Positions 38,033 to 49,862 of a DNA stretch of 64,000 bases are shown piece after piece. Source of the stretch: Hedera helix. Lineage: Eukaryota > Streptophyta > Magnoliopsida > Apiales > Araliaceae. The position numbers were made by a program, and so were the translations under genes. Each line of letters begins with the position of its first letter. Positions within the stretch are counted from its first letter, which is position 1. The DNA is taken from contig OX359286.1 in assembly GCA_947179155.2 (NCBI GenBank), positions 38,586,408 through 38,650,407 of the forward strand, in the 5' to 3' direction. The notes under the pieces were generated by a model. It was not told where the DNA came from and made no database searches. It was given only the letters and a program-made list of their open reading frames with translations.

Positions 38033-38323
38033 TCATAGAGCTAAAAGGGCCCCAAAAAAAATCTAGATGAAAGCAATTGGCGATTATGCCAACCCAGATA
38101 GAGGAAACTCCAATGCAGACACACACGCACTAATGCACTCTTTCTCAATCTCTCTCTGTCTCTCTCAAAATGCTTTTAATCAGAGGAGTGACCCATGCAC
38201 AATTGCACAGCTTCCTCATTCCCAAAATTTGATTTTAATAGAACCTAATTCTAATTTGTGGAGAAATTAACAAATGTGAAGCTGCCACGTATATTTTAAT
38301 ATGGAAGAAAAAACCCCTCAATG

Positions 38324-38820
38324 TAGATTAGACATGAACAAAAAACCTATGGCGTGCAGGTTGGTCTAATCCGATCTAAGTTTGGTCTGGTCAAAGTTTA
38401 GTCTGGTCAAGATTTGGGTCGGTTCGACCTGATCTGTAGGCCTTTAACAAACTACTATTTAAAGGTAAAAGTCTATCCTGACTCGGCCCGCAAATTCAAA
38501 TAAGCCTGTTAAAAGTCTGTTTGCGTGAGATACATTCAATACACATATACTATATTAAAAGAAAAAACTTCTCAGTGGCATTGAAATTAATGGTTGATAA
38601 TAGAATATTTGCTATTCTATTTTTACATAGTTTACTGAAAGTAATTTTTTAAATAAAGACCAAGAATCGAATGAGCTATGTGAAGCCCGCCCCTTAACAA
38701 TCTATAATTTGTTGAGAAGTCTGGCCCACAGGCCCAAAAGTCAAGGTCTGACCTAGTCTGATAAACGACCAAAGTCAACTAGGCCCAGGCCAGTCCAGCT
38801 TATTGTGCATGCCTATTATT
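38324..38820. mobile_element. Decayed inverted-repeat element
   Basis: Starts ATTAGACATGAACAA and ends with the rough complement (TTGTGCATGCCTATT). Internal GGTCTGGTC and GGCCCA words match a hAT-like pattern seen widely in plants. Boundaries approximate. Confidence 0.45.
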
Positions 38821-40024
38821 GATTTCTTATTGAGAAGAAGAGCTAAAAGACTCAATCGCTCCACTTGCTTTTTTCAACGTGTTGTTTGGTTTTCTTCTTC
38901 TCCTTATTAGTCACAGGTTAAGTTTGCTAAGTGTTGGGTCGTGTACTTTTTCTAGAGTAAATGGACTACAATTACTAGATTTTATCCCAATAAAACCTAT
39001 TTTTTTTAATATTTTTGTCCAAGAGGCTTGATCCATCAATCTCAAAAGCTGAACAACTAAATAACGTGGTTGTTACACGACAGTTATCACTCATACATTC
39101 AAGTTCGGAAGTTATGAAAGTTACTGAACATGGGGTTAATGCACATTAACTGTCCATTCATAATTGTTTCACAACGGTTAGGAGGAGATACAACTATAAA
39201 AGAGAAGTAAACAATTGAGGTAAGTTAATGTCAATTAATTATGCTAAATACTAAGCACCACCATGGTTAAAATTTCTAAAAAATCATAAATTCGTAATTA
39301 TTTTTACACCGAAATTATTCTCTGACAGTCTAAGCTGTCAAGCTTGCTCAATTATTCATGTCAAAATCGTTGACGATAATTAAATATTTTAACAAATTCA
39401 AGTGTTAACTCGAATTTTGGTAGTACTAAAATAGTTGTTGACTTTGTTTAATAATGTAAAGTTAAGCTTGCTAAGCAATATCGATTTTGGTCCTAAAATA
39501 GTTGTTGAGTGTACTTATTTTAATTATGTACTACTACTCTCTTGAATGGTGCTGAATTTGAGCATCAGTCTAATATTTTCAAAAAAAATTCTCTTTAAAT
39601 TAGTCTAAAATAACGTGATATTGAATATACCTAATTAATTCAGTTACTTTTATTTATTTATATTAATACTAAACTTATTTTTATTAACCATTAACCATTA
39701 AATATTCGAAAATTCTATTTTCCCTCAATCACCGTGCTCAAATATAATTTTATGAGTATTTTGTATTCCTCCTGACAATTATTTTTGGCAAACTATAAAC
39801 CAAAAACACGAGTCAAAGCTCCAAGTGAACTAAAGTCTCTCTACTTTTGAAACTGGTGGAGTATTACTTTCCCAGACTCGTTTCTGTACTAGTGGATCTT
39901 TTTTCTTTCATTTACAATTATAAAATAGTTGTCTTTTATATCATTATCAGTTTGCCTTGGAGTGAGAAAAGAAGCTTTCATCTCATAAATTACTTTTTAC
40001 TTGCAAATGTTGCAGGGGGAAGCC

Positions 40025-40026
<2 letters not shown>
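38821..40026. other. Spacer, no gene recognised
   Basis: AT-rich. A segment at about 39806-39848 (AAGCTCCAAGTGAACTAAAG...) and TTCTGTACTAGTGGATCTT near 39881 both recur near 41.2 kb. Confidence 0.5.

Positions 40027-40088
<62 letters not shown>
40027..40088. repeat. (TA)n microsatellite, about 31 units
   Basis: Uninterrupted TA run. Open frames of Y/I repeats across it are products of the repeat. Confidence 0.95.
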
Positions 40089-40092
<4 letters not shown>

Positions 40093-40726
40093 CTCGTGGA
40101 GTACTCTCATTAATACCCAAAAATGGTGATATAATTCATGTATATAGCATGCATGAGCCATGACAATCTGTACATTACAAGACATTATCTTTTCAGAATA
40201 ATCTCATTAATAGCAGCTATGGTCTCTTCTGTCTTGAGTCTGCTTGTCAGTGTAGTAGTAGTCTTGAATGCATGCAAAATCAAATTATTATTATTAAGTC
40301 CTTGTTCTCTTTATGATACTTGTAGATTCATTCCGTCCCGTTGTATGTATGGCATGAAACTGTGAATTTCGAGAAGTTATTTAGTAATTCTAGAATTGAT
40401 CCTATTTTAAGATCATAGAATAATTTTTTGTGAATTTCAGTTGTATAACATCCGAGGCCCATTTTTAAAGATGGGTACTGTTATGAAATTGGGCTGTTGA
40501 AACAATGGCAGGCTTATACTAACCCATTGTCACCGTTTGGGTTCAAATTTTACTCCAACAATTAAGATTAATTATATACATAATTCTTGGCAGTTTGGTT
40601 GACATGCTAATATAATCCATCTTCTTCTTTTTCAAAATTCTAACCTTTCCTACAACAATGAATTTGGTGCCTAGTGTTTCATTTGAAAAGAACTTCACTA
40701 AAATATCAAAATTTTCACACTAAATA

Positions 40727-41170
40727 CTTCCTCCATTCCAAAATTTAGAATTATCTTGTATGACTTTCTGAAGGTAATTTGAATATTTTTAAATTCAAAA
40801 TTTTGTATGAATTTATATAGTTTTAGACAATACATTTACAAAAAAGGTAAACTATAGTACTATTAATTACAAGATTTATTATTTTTTTAAAAGTAAAATG
40901 AATCACGTCAATTTTAAATTAAAAAATTCTCCATCCGTTCTAACTTATAAGACCAATATGAACTTTTTAAAAGTCAATTTCAAATATTTTTAAATTCAAA
41001 ATTATGTTAATATAATTATGTATATCATAAACTACCTAAAAAATAGTACTAGTTATAAGATTTATTATTTTCAAAATTTAAATAAATTATATCAATTTTA
41101 AGTTTTAAAATATCTCAAATTGACTTTTAAAAATTTAATATTAATCTTAAAATTTGAAACGAATGAATTA
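40727..41170. mobile_element. Two adjacent diverged Stowaway-like MITEs
   Basis: CTTCCTCCATTCC at 40727 and CTCCATCCGTTC at 40929 are each a Stowaway-type left end next to TA or AT-rich sequence. The second unit ends GAAACGAATGAA near 41169, a worn complement. They share an inner segment (AATATTTTTAAATTCAAAAT). One may have inserted beside the other. Confidence 0.6.
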
Positions 41171-41731
41171 TCTCATATATTAACTTTGAAAAATTAAACT
41201 TGATCGTATATTTGTTATTTTCACACTCATTTCTGTACTAGTGGATCTTATTGGGCCAAAGCTCCAAGTGAGCTAAAGTCTCTCTACTTTTGCCTTTTGG
41301 GCTTTTAGCTTACTGAAAAAGTTTCTTGGCGCATCTTTATAATTGGCGCCTTAAACAGTTTCAGTTCGTTTTGACGCGCTAAGGTAGTAGTGAATTACGT
41401 AATCTGTTTGTGGTGATTATTACTTCGGTGTCTAGGGTTTTGCTTGGAAGGAATTTGGTGTTTAATTTACTACCTGGGCTTGTGCTCGTTTGTGTATTTT
41501 TGAAGATCTTTTTGTGCTTTATTATCTCAATTATTCGACATCCAGTTGACAAATTGCAAGTGTAAGTATTTTCTCGAACCATTTTGTGACCCTCATTGTA
41601 AAACATAACATTTGCTTTTGAAATTGTTTTCCATTGTTCCAGTTTGTATATTTGATGAATTTTATCAATCCTAAAATTGTTAATGTGATTGTGGCATCAA
41701 TTATTGGTCAAAACGCCATTTGCCTGTGCTG

Positions 41732-41798
41732 ATGGCAGATACACTGCATTATGTGTGGAACAAATTGAATAGTAATATTGGAATTCTGAGTTATAAAG
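41732..41798 (+). CDS. Possible orphan first exon (very uncertain)
   Basis: ATG opens MADTLHYVWNKLNSNIGILSYK and ends exactly at a consensus donor (AAAG|GTAAAAG). Upstream lies a CT-poor leader with TCTAGGGTTT, a telo-box-like word common in plant promoters. I find no convincing second exon downstream before 44.3 kb and do not recognise the peptide. It may be a truncated gene copy or chance. Confidence 0.2.
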
Positions 41799-41903
41799 GT
41801 AAAAGTTTTGTCCTTTTGCTTTCTGTATGTTCAGAAAAAGTTGGTAAAAAGTTGTTTTGGCAATAATTAGCCTCAAGTGAGACTTGTTTGTTGGCTTTTC
41901 TTA

Positions 41904-42113
41904 TACTCCCTCCTTTCCGCAAAAAGAATTTCATTTACAAAATTTAGATATTAACGATATACTTTTTTTCTATAGATGCCCTTAAAATAATAAGTTATTA
42001 ATTTAGTACTATGGTATCCTAATTAAATTCTGATGACAAACTTTAAGATATTGTGTCATATTATACTGGTATCACTAAAAAGGTGAACTCTTTTCGTGGA
42101 ACGGAGGGAGATA
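41904..42113. mobile_element. Stowaway-like MITE
   Basis: The element begins CTCCCTCCTTTCCGC at 41906 and ends GTGGAACGGAGGGAG at 42110, with TA at 41904-41905 and near 42112. About 205 bp, AT-rich inside, no coding capacity. Confidence 0.85.
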
Positions 42114-44308
42114 TTATTTTTTGGTGCTGACCTGCTAGGTGCGGTAAAAGGTATGTTGGAGTGGGAAGAAATGCAAAAATTCGGTGGCTGGATAAGTGGG
42201 CTGCATCAGCTATTTAGTGTTTTCATTTGAAAGTCGGACTTTCTTTATTTAGTTTGAGATAAACTCTTTTAGAAGCTGTTTTGAGATTGTTTGATTGTTG
42301 TGTTCTATGTCACCAATTGAAAGTAACTATATCTAGCAAGTTTTTTAATTTTTTTTAAACTATTGTTTTGAAGCACTTGATGTTCATTATTTTTATTATG
42401 ATGCATGAAACACAGTAATGTGATAGGGGTCTGAAACTTCCTCTTCACTTGAATTTGAGTTGACATGTGGGGTGGGTGTCTGGTGGCCTCAAGGGAACCA
42501 AAAGTATCTCAGTTCTATGTGTTCGGTTGTTAGACCAAATGAGGCCCTTAAATTCATAATAACTGGTTATCTTACAATGGGGGCATACCTATGGTTCTGC
42601 ATCTATCTCTGATATCTGTTGCTTAACTTGCATATTCTTTGAATTCGCCTCAAAATTATTGTGCATTTTTATGGATACCACGTTACTATGCAGAACCATA
42701 GGATGGTCCTGTTCCTAAATCAAGTTAATGATGAACTTTCTAGATAGGGTGTAGTGTCTTTAGAGGGACTAGCTAGTCCATTGGTCAGACCAAGGACATT
42801 AAGCATCGATTTTTGTTATTTTTTTTGTGGTGTTTTCTGTAAGCATGCTTAAAGTTTGGCTTTATGGCTGGTCCCCATTAATTGCTGTAGATGAACTTTG
42901 CTGTCTGTTGATAATGTAGTTATTTTGTTTTGCTATTGAAATGATAGTATAGTTTGTCAGATTATGGGAAATCTTATACCTGCTCGTGCCTTTCAATATC
43001 TACTTTTTTTTTTTATAGTTTTGATAAGCCAAGGGGCACGCTCCACTAACTATTAGTTGCACTGAAATAATAAGCCATCCTAGCCTTTTGAGCATGTATT
43101 ATTGGCTCTTGCCTAATCTGATTTTAGTCTACTTCATGTGGGATAGTACTTATATGTCCAATGCATCCGCTCATGGTGATGTGGAGAGAATCTTTTGACT
43201 ATAATTTTTGTTTCAAGCTTTAGCAAAAAGATAATATCAATGAGCAGAATCTTTTGACTATAATTTTTGTTTCAAGCTTTAGCAAAAAGATAATATCAAT
43301 AAGCAGAATGAAGTTGAATTTCTTAGAAATTAATCAGCAGTAAGCATAGCCTTGAGTTCCTGGTTACCTAACTTTGGGAAAAAGCCAATTTGAGATGTGT
43401 AGCCTTACCTTCTCAATGCCGAAAGAGAAATTCAAGAGGTAATGAAAATGAGACTTGGTCACTCCAATTATCACTGTTGTTGACTGAACTAAACAGACCT
43501 TCTGAATTATGTGTAGTCTTGGTCGAACTCATGATTATGACTTACTTTTCAGAGGCTATCTAAGCCGAGATGGATAATTCCTAGCTTAATCTCCTTTTCT
43601 TTACTTTTTTATTAAAAATAATTTGGGTGCAGTTCCTAGTATCTATACTAGTTTAACTTAGCTAGTGAGGAAAAGAAAATCCTTAGTAAGTGACGCTGCA
43701 TGGATTTGAACCAATGGATTTGAAGTTTTGATTAAATGGGAATTTTTGTTGGATCTGGTCAATTGTACATTGTAACGTTGAACTGGAATCTAGACATATG
43801 CAATGAGCTCAGACTGAGATCGTTTATTGGTGAAATCAACTGGACCACTGAAGCAATATTTTGACTGATTTAAGAGCGAGGGAATTGAAGGAAGGGATAG
43901 ATATGGTTAGTTGTTTCTATATTTTACCAATGTACGTGTACCCAGTTTCATCACTGCCATAAGATAACATGGGCAGAGAGAGTCAAAGAGGAGAAAAAAT
44001 ATAGAGACTGACATCATGGAAAAGGATTTGTTGAAAGAAAATTGAAGAGATGAAGACAGATCAGCCACTCGAAGCTCTGTCCACAATACCCCACCAGTTA
44101 TGATGCAGAAAAAGCCCTAGTCCAGGTACTTATTTTGTTTTGTTTTGTGAGGCTGATTTTGTTGCTTATTCCTCTGTTTTGTGTTGCCATTTTTTTATTC
44201 TTTTCTTAGGCCTTTTTAGGGAAAAAGTGAAAGGCTGTGTGGTAGCCTAGTGGGATGTTAGTAAACGGTCTAGTTTTTTTTGTGCTAGCTGGTGGGAAAA
44301 AATTCCAT
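42114..44308. other. Spacer, no gene recognised
   Basis: Less AT-rich than its surroundings but without a supported gene. A short frame after ATGAAGACAGATCAGCC near 44050 ends after 17 codons. Contains the 59-bp duplication described separately. Confidence 0.4.
43187..43304. repeat. 59-bp tandem duplication
   Basis: AGAATCTTTTGACTATAATT starts at 43187 and again at 43246. The two 59-base copies are almost identical (one difference near the junction, ATGAGC against ATAAGC), so the event is recent. Confidence 0.92.
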
Positions 44309-44440
44309 TGGAATTCCGTGCAAGGACCACCTTGCAAGGCTAAATACCGATAGCAAATAGTACCGTGAGAAAAGGGTAACAAGAACTCCCATAGAGGAGC
44401 CACACATCGAAGTGTCAAACTTTCCCGTCAATGTAAGCTC
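44309..44440 (+). pseudogene. Decayed fragment of organellar (probably plastid) 23S rRNA gene
   Basis: Contains CAAGGACCACCTTGCAAGGC, CTAAATAC, CGATAGC, AATAGTACCGTGAGAAAAGG and AAGAACTCCCATAGAGGAG, then GTAAGCTC, in the order found in the 5' third of chloroplast 23S rRNA. Several short deletions (for example the stretch between CTAAATAC and CGATAGC) and substitutions show it is non-functional. This is an old organelle-to-nucleus transfer. A mitochondrial 26S origin is less likely but not excluded, since this part is conserved. Confidence 0.75.
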
Positions 44441-44823
44441 TAGGGGAAGATCGGTCTGTTACCCTGAACTAAGAGGTGACACTCCATGCATGTATGCGTG
44501 ATGAACCAGTTTATCTAGACTTTCAAAACATTACATTATGAACTTTCTTTAGTGATCAAGTTATTATTATCGGTGTATCTTTTATTTATGCAAACTGTAC
44601 TGCCTGTACCGATAGTACTCTGCAGATAAATAAATTGTCATGATCTATAATTCAATAGATGCCTGAGATATGAATGATATTATCTTCATACTATTACCCC
44701 TATTTTTTAACACAGACTCCTTCCAACCTCGTGGCCTTTGGAATTAAATACTCAAATTTTGGATATATCCTTGAACCCAGCGATTCAACCTAACTTTGAC
44801 TGTGGACTTTTAACATGTAGTCT

Positions 44824-45094
44824 AGAGCTGTAAATAGTAATCAAAAAATTATCATCCGTATTTATATTAAAAAATATATAGATATTATTCATATTTAAAA
44901 CAAAATAAATATATTCATATTCAGTTTTAAGTTATTTATAAATAAACGAATATAAATATGGATATAGACGTATTCATATTCGTTTAATATTCGTTCGTAA
45001 ATATGTCCGACGGATAGCGGATATTCAGTATATGATATTCATATTCCTATCCATTACCGAAATTCTACTTCTAATAACTTGTATGTATGTGTGT

Positions 45095-45134
<40 letters not shown>

Positions 45135-45893
45135 TTATTATTTAATTATCAATCATTATATATTAAGTAAATATATATTTTTTTCAAATAACCTTCCTTA
45201 CATATATAATAATTAGTTTTTACCTTCATACGAAAATTATTTTTAAAATATGTCATTTAACTTTTAGAAAGTAGAAAGTAACACTTTTAAATATAGTATT
45301 AAAAATTAAAATAAATTTATTTAATTTTAATCAATATATTTTTATTATTGTTAAGTGTAAAATATTTAAAATATATTATTTAACGAGAAAATTATATACT
45401 ACAAGAACAAATTATAGTTTTTAATTTGTTACAAATATTTTATTTTCAAAAGTTACGTGTGAGAGCAAAAGTGAATGATAAATTAATATTGTTTTTTATT
45501 AAAACCACGGTTAATTTGATTCTTTTTCTAAAATGTTTAAATTTTGATTGATTTTTATTATTAATGATGAATAATGGCATGCTTGGCAAACTTTAAATGA
45601 TGATGAATAATTATTATTTTTAAAAAAATTTGTAACTAATTTGAATAAATTGTTTATTAGATCAATAACTGATAAATGAATTCAGATATTCGAATAATTT
45701 GTTCGTTCGAATAAAATAAATGAAAACGGATATTATTCGCATTAAGGATATTATTTCGAATATCGAATACGAATAGTATTTTTAAAATTCGCCGAATATT
45801 GAATTGTATAGATAGAGTATTAATTTTATGAATAAGAATACGGATATCACTGAATCCGAATCCGTGAATATCCATTGACAGCCTTAACTTAGC
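44824..45893. mobile_element. Decayed hAT-like element, about 1.07 kb
   Basis: The left end TAGAGCTGTAAATAGTAATC and the complement of the right end TAAGGCTGTCAATGGATATTC form a worn terminal repeat of the GGGCTGTCAATGG type. Sub-terminal sequence is rich in ATATTCG and CGGATAT words. Interior is AT-rich non-coding, with a (TG)n(TA)n run at about 45090-45135. Confidence 0.6.
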
Positions 45894-46395
45894 CCTTGCC
45901 ATTCAATTTAAGCCTTGCAGAAACTCTTCTAACATCATAATATCATATGAACAAATTCTAATTTATTTCTGAACAAAAAATTTCTTAAATTAGTGGAGTA
46001 TATTAATAAACACAATCCAAAATTCGAATGTTTCAACCAAAGGGTTTTGACCTAATGATTATCCCCATTCATTGTGTATCAAGAGGGTGGAGTTTAAATT
46101 TTTACAGTAATAAAGTAGTGTGTGTGAATTTAAATTATGTCTTAAATTAAAAAGAAAAGAAAATTGAATGTTTAAAAAAACATTAAAAATTATATATTGA
46201 AGAACATGTATGCCTACATGGTAGTCGTATTATTACTAGAAATCTATATTATAATACCATGTTTTACATGTTTATGTAGTGCTGATTGCAATAACTTTAA
46301 GAACAGGACAATATTTGTTTGTGAACGTGTATAACTCAAGAATGATAGAAAATCCAATAATTATTGGGTACACTTCACACTCGACCATGCCCTAT
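45894..46395. other. Spacer, no gene recognised
   Basis: AT-rich; nothing supported. Confidence 0.5.
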
Positions 46396-46784
46396 TAGGG
46401 GTAGGTAAAATTTTTGATTTTTTTCGATATATAAAATATATCAGATCGGTCCAAACTAAACGATTTAGTATAAAAAAGATCGATCTGATATCAGTCCGGA
46501 GTTTTAGAGAATCGGTATTAATCGAACCGAATCGGTTATATTGGTTTCTTATATTTTTTTAATAATTATTTTTATTAATAAATAGTTAATAATAAATTAT
46601 TATTATTAATTATTTAATAATAATAATAAAAATAAAAATAATAATAATCAATTTTTTTGGGTAAAAACCGATACCGAACAGGCTAGCCGATTCGGTATAC
46701 CGGTACTGGTTTCGGTGTTAAGTTTTATACAATTTCGATACCAATTCAGTATCAATCCAATTTTAACCGGTTGAACACCCCTCT
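46396..46784. mobile_element. Decayed hAT-like MITE
   Basis: Starts AGGGGTAGGTAAAA and ends GGTTGAACACCCCT, a worn inverted repeat. Sub-terminal CGATATA, ATCGGT and GATACCGA words repeat in both orientations, as in a known type of plant hAT-derived MITE. Confidence 0.55.
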
Positions 46785-46941
46785 GTCCTACTCTCTGTCC
46801 TACCCCTTTTGATTATCCTATAAACAACATAAATTCCTTTGAAACAACTTTCTACAACGGTACAACAAGACATTGGCTAATTGAAAATTTGAAAACCATA
46901 TAATAACATAACATAATAATCAAATACAAACTTTACAATAC

Positions 46942-46987
<46 letters not shown>

Positions 46988-46989
<2 letters not shown>

Positions 46990-47299
46990 GAACTATCCTT
47001 ACAATAGATTTATTGACTATCGTCTGTAATATAATAATGTGTACAGAGGAAAAGTAAAAAATGACGCAATTTAGGAAAAAGTCAAAAATTCATATCATCC
47101 GCAATATAATATTGCGGACTGGGGAAAGCCAATTTTCATCGTCTGTAGTAGATGAGTTTATTCATTTGGATGTTGGGGGTATACCTGTGTATTATATTAC
47201 AGACGAGCGTCATTTAAACTGTCAAATTTCAGCCTAAACGGCTGAGATCTGTTGTAAGAATAATTCTATTTTTATAATATTATATCAAGGATCGGTCTC

Positions 47300-47300
<1 letters not shown>
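46988..47300. mobile_element. Palindrome-rich TIR element (copy 3) inside a (TA)n tract
   Basis: Short relative of the 9044-10495 element. The left part ATCCTTACAATAGATT matches the complement of the right part ATTCTTACAACAGATC. It carries TCCGCAATATAATATTGCGGA (about 47099-47119) and half-motifs near 47020 and 47190. (TA)n runs of about 20 and 28 units touch the two ends (46946-46987 and 47301-47357). Confidence 0.8.
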
Positions 47301-47357
<57 letters not shown>

Positions 47358-47361
<4 letters not shown>

Positions 47362-48218
47362 ATTATCTTTAATTAGAATTAGTTGCTAGTTAACGTCTTA
47401 GATATTATATGTTACATTGGCTTATTTAGGACAATCGAGTAAATAAACATTTTTCAATATATATAATATGTATGAATTACTCTTATATACAGAGAGAGAG
47501 ACTAGCATTGCATTTGAATTGGGACTTGTGAGGAAGTTATGGTATGGGTAGCTAGACATATGTTGTGCTGGAGGGACGCATGAAATGATGAAATTTATGA
47601 AAACATATAGGTAAATCTAGATAAAATTACATAATTCAAGCATGCATCATGCATAGAGAAGACATGGTGGGGGTAGGGGTACGTATTTTTAGTGTTAAAA
47701 CGAGTTGTTTCCCAACTGGAAGAAGATCATTTTGATTCCATTAGCTATATATATAGGACTACTAGGAGGAGGAGGGTTGTGAGACTTTCTCAAAGAAAAT
47801 AGTTTTATTGTTCAGTACTTGTGAAACATGGATTTGATGGCCACCATGTTCTTCCAATTATACACGTTTGGATCATCATTTCGCTGTTAAATCTTGCTTT
47901 CTTGTTCAAAGTTAGGTACCAAGAAATAACTCTAAATTAATATCAGACCAGTCTATAAATTGGGTTTCTATATTTTCCTCTTTCATGTCATTTGAGGATG
48001 TAGTATAAATCAATTAAGAAATAAATTCAAATTAATGTGAAAATCAAACCTGAGATTAGTCTTAATTATCAGGGTGAGACCTTATAGCTTTCTAAATATT
48101 TTTTCCTTTTCTTTTCTTCCTCAACTTTTTTTAATTAGTTGTAGGTATGCTCCTTCAAACATTGTCAAATTTAGTTATTAAGAAAAAGTACTAAATGGTG
48201 GTAATATTCGTTTGAAAT

Positions 48219-48222
<4 letters not shown>
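47358..48222. other. Spacer, no gene recognised
   Basis: AT-rich, nothing supported. Confidence 0.5.
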
Positions 48223-48278
<56 letters not shown>

Positions 48279-48279
48279 A
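48223..48279. repeat. Compound (TA)n(TG)n microsatellite
   Basis: About 17 TA units followed by about 11 TG units. Confidence 0.95.
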
Positions 48280-48510
48280 GTTTCTTGCTCACCATACTAA
48301 TGCCTTTTTTTACAATTAGCATGTTTTTATTGTGTGAGAGAGGAGAGAAGGGATATGTGGTGACATCATCAGAATGGCCTGTATTAAGGCGCTCAACCCT
48401 CCTCTCTGGTCTTCTTAACACATGATCATGTGGATCCCCGCCATCTTCCCCTACAAAAGGCTCCATAAGCCTTTTTTTTATTACCCTTGTATATATAGAT
48501 ATATATAGAG

Positions 48511-48720
48511 TAAAATTCAAGAGCTTATCTCCTTAAAGAACATATTTAATATACTTTCTTTAACGACGGTTTGATTCGTCACCATAGGTTCGTCTGTCGC
48601 TATATGTTTGTCCATCGCGATATGTTGTCCGTCGTTAAAAATTTTAGCGACGGACCAAACTATCGACAGGTCCGTCGTTAAAGGGGGTATGCTCTTTAAG
48701 AAGGTATGCCCTTGAACCAA
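48511..48720. mobile_element. Foldback MITE in TA repeats
   Basis: TTCAAGAGCTTATCTCCTTA at the left mirrors TAAGAAGGTATGCCCTTGAA at the right. The interior has a second inverted repeat built on GTCCGTCGTTAAA and TTTAACGACGG. TATATA tracts flank both sides. Confidence 0.8.
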
Positions 48721-48744
48721 GTCATATATATATATATATACATA

Positions 48745-48947
48745 TGATAACTTATTCATAGCAATTAGTTGTTAATCAATAACCAAATTTTGATTTTTAC
48801 TGTAATAGCTTGTTGCGGCAGGGTCAAAATCAATAACAATGGTCATGTCACAACAAGTTGTTGCATCATGTAATTTTTAACAAAGAAATTATTTCCTGTA
48901 TTGGTTGTTAAAACAGTATTCCAAGCAACTGGTTGTTGTGGATAGAC
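48745..48947. mobile_element. Possible foldback element between TA and CA/TA repeats
   Basis: The left side has CAATTAGTTGTTAATCAATA and the right side TTGGTTGTTAAAACAG and CAACTGGTTGTTG in a loose inverted arrangement. Weak pairing; called mainly by its position between microsatellites. Confidence 0.35.
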
Positions 48948-48962
48948 ACACACACATATATA

Positions 48963-49232
48963 GGATGAATTTAAAATATACTTCTTAAATAACATACCTA
49001 TTTTAAATAGCATATTTCTATTAAAATTACGTCGTTTTGAGTAAAAAAAAAATATAAAAATATATATATATATATCATAATTACCACTTTCTTTTAATAT
49101 TATTTCTCTCTCCTCCCATTTATTTTTTCTCTCTCCTCTTTTTTACATTATCTCTTCAAAACGACGTAATTTTAATAGAGATATATTATTTAAGAGATGT
49201 ATGTTACTTAAGAGGTATGCTTTAAATCCGTC
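48963..49232. mobile_element. Foldback MITE with 75-bp arms in TA repeats
   Basis: The arms include GGATGAATTTAAAATATACT and CTATTAAAATTACGTCGTTT on the left, mirrored on the right by AACGACGTAATTTTAATAG and TTTAAATCCGTC. The loop is AT- and CT-rich. TATATA flanks both ends. The next element, at 49245, is the same family. Confidence 0.85.
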
Positions 49233-49244
49233 TTATATATATAT

Positions 49245-49477
49245 CTCTTAAGTAGCATATCTCTCTTAAATAACATATCTTTATTAAAATTACGTCGTTT
49301 TGAAGATTTTTTTTATAAAAAATAATATTAAAAGAAGATATGACATTTCGCGGTCTCACTTATTTTCCTTTTATTTATAAAAATATCATCAAATAATATT
49401 CAAAACGACGTTATTTTGATAAATGTATGCTACTTAAGTAAATATACTATTTAAGAAGTATATTTTTAAACCGTACC
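49245..49477. mobile_element. Second copy of the same foldback family, directly adjacent
   Basis: ATTAAAATTACGTCGTTTTG on the left is mirrored by CAAAACGACGTTATTTTGAT on the right. Outer arms carry CTTAAGTAGCATATCTC and TTTAAGAAGTATATTTT. Only a short TA tract separates it from its neighbour; the right side meets a CT repeat. Confidence 0.8.
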
Positions 49478-49510
49478 CTCTCTCTCTCTCCCTCTCTCCC
49501 CCCCTCTCTC

Positions 49511-49587
<77 letters not shown>
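49478..49587. repeat. Compound (TC)n(TA)n microsatellite
   Basis: CT-rich run of about 70 bases with some CC interruptions followed by about 18 TA units. Confidence 0.93.
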
Positions 49588-49589
<2 letters not shown>

Positions 49590-49862
49590 CCATGTCAATC
49601 GGTGCAAGTAGGCTGGAAAGAATTAAAACAAAAACTGCTTATATAAAGTTGGATGAATGATCAAAAAAAGAAAAGAAAAAAAGAAATGCATACAAAAAGA
49701 AAAAAGGGTGTTCGGTCTACATATATCTTGTTGATCGTATAAAACAAATAATAAATTATAAATATGTCCACAACAATGCAACATAACCATGTCAATCAGT
49801 GCAAGTAGGCTGGAAAGAATTAAAACAAACACTGCTTATATAAAAAGAAAAAAGGGTGTTGG
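49588..49862. repeat. Imperfect direct duplication
   Basis: AACCATGTCAATCGGTGCAA and the next 50 bases (from about 49588) recur from about 49785, followed in each case by AAAAAGAAAAAAGGGTGTT (about 49694 and 49842). The second copy is shortened. Confidence 0.85.

Noticed and set aside
39997..40185. Y/I-repeat open frames on both strands
   Set aside because: Translation of a (TA)n microsatellite.
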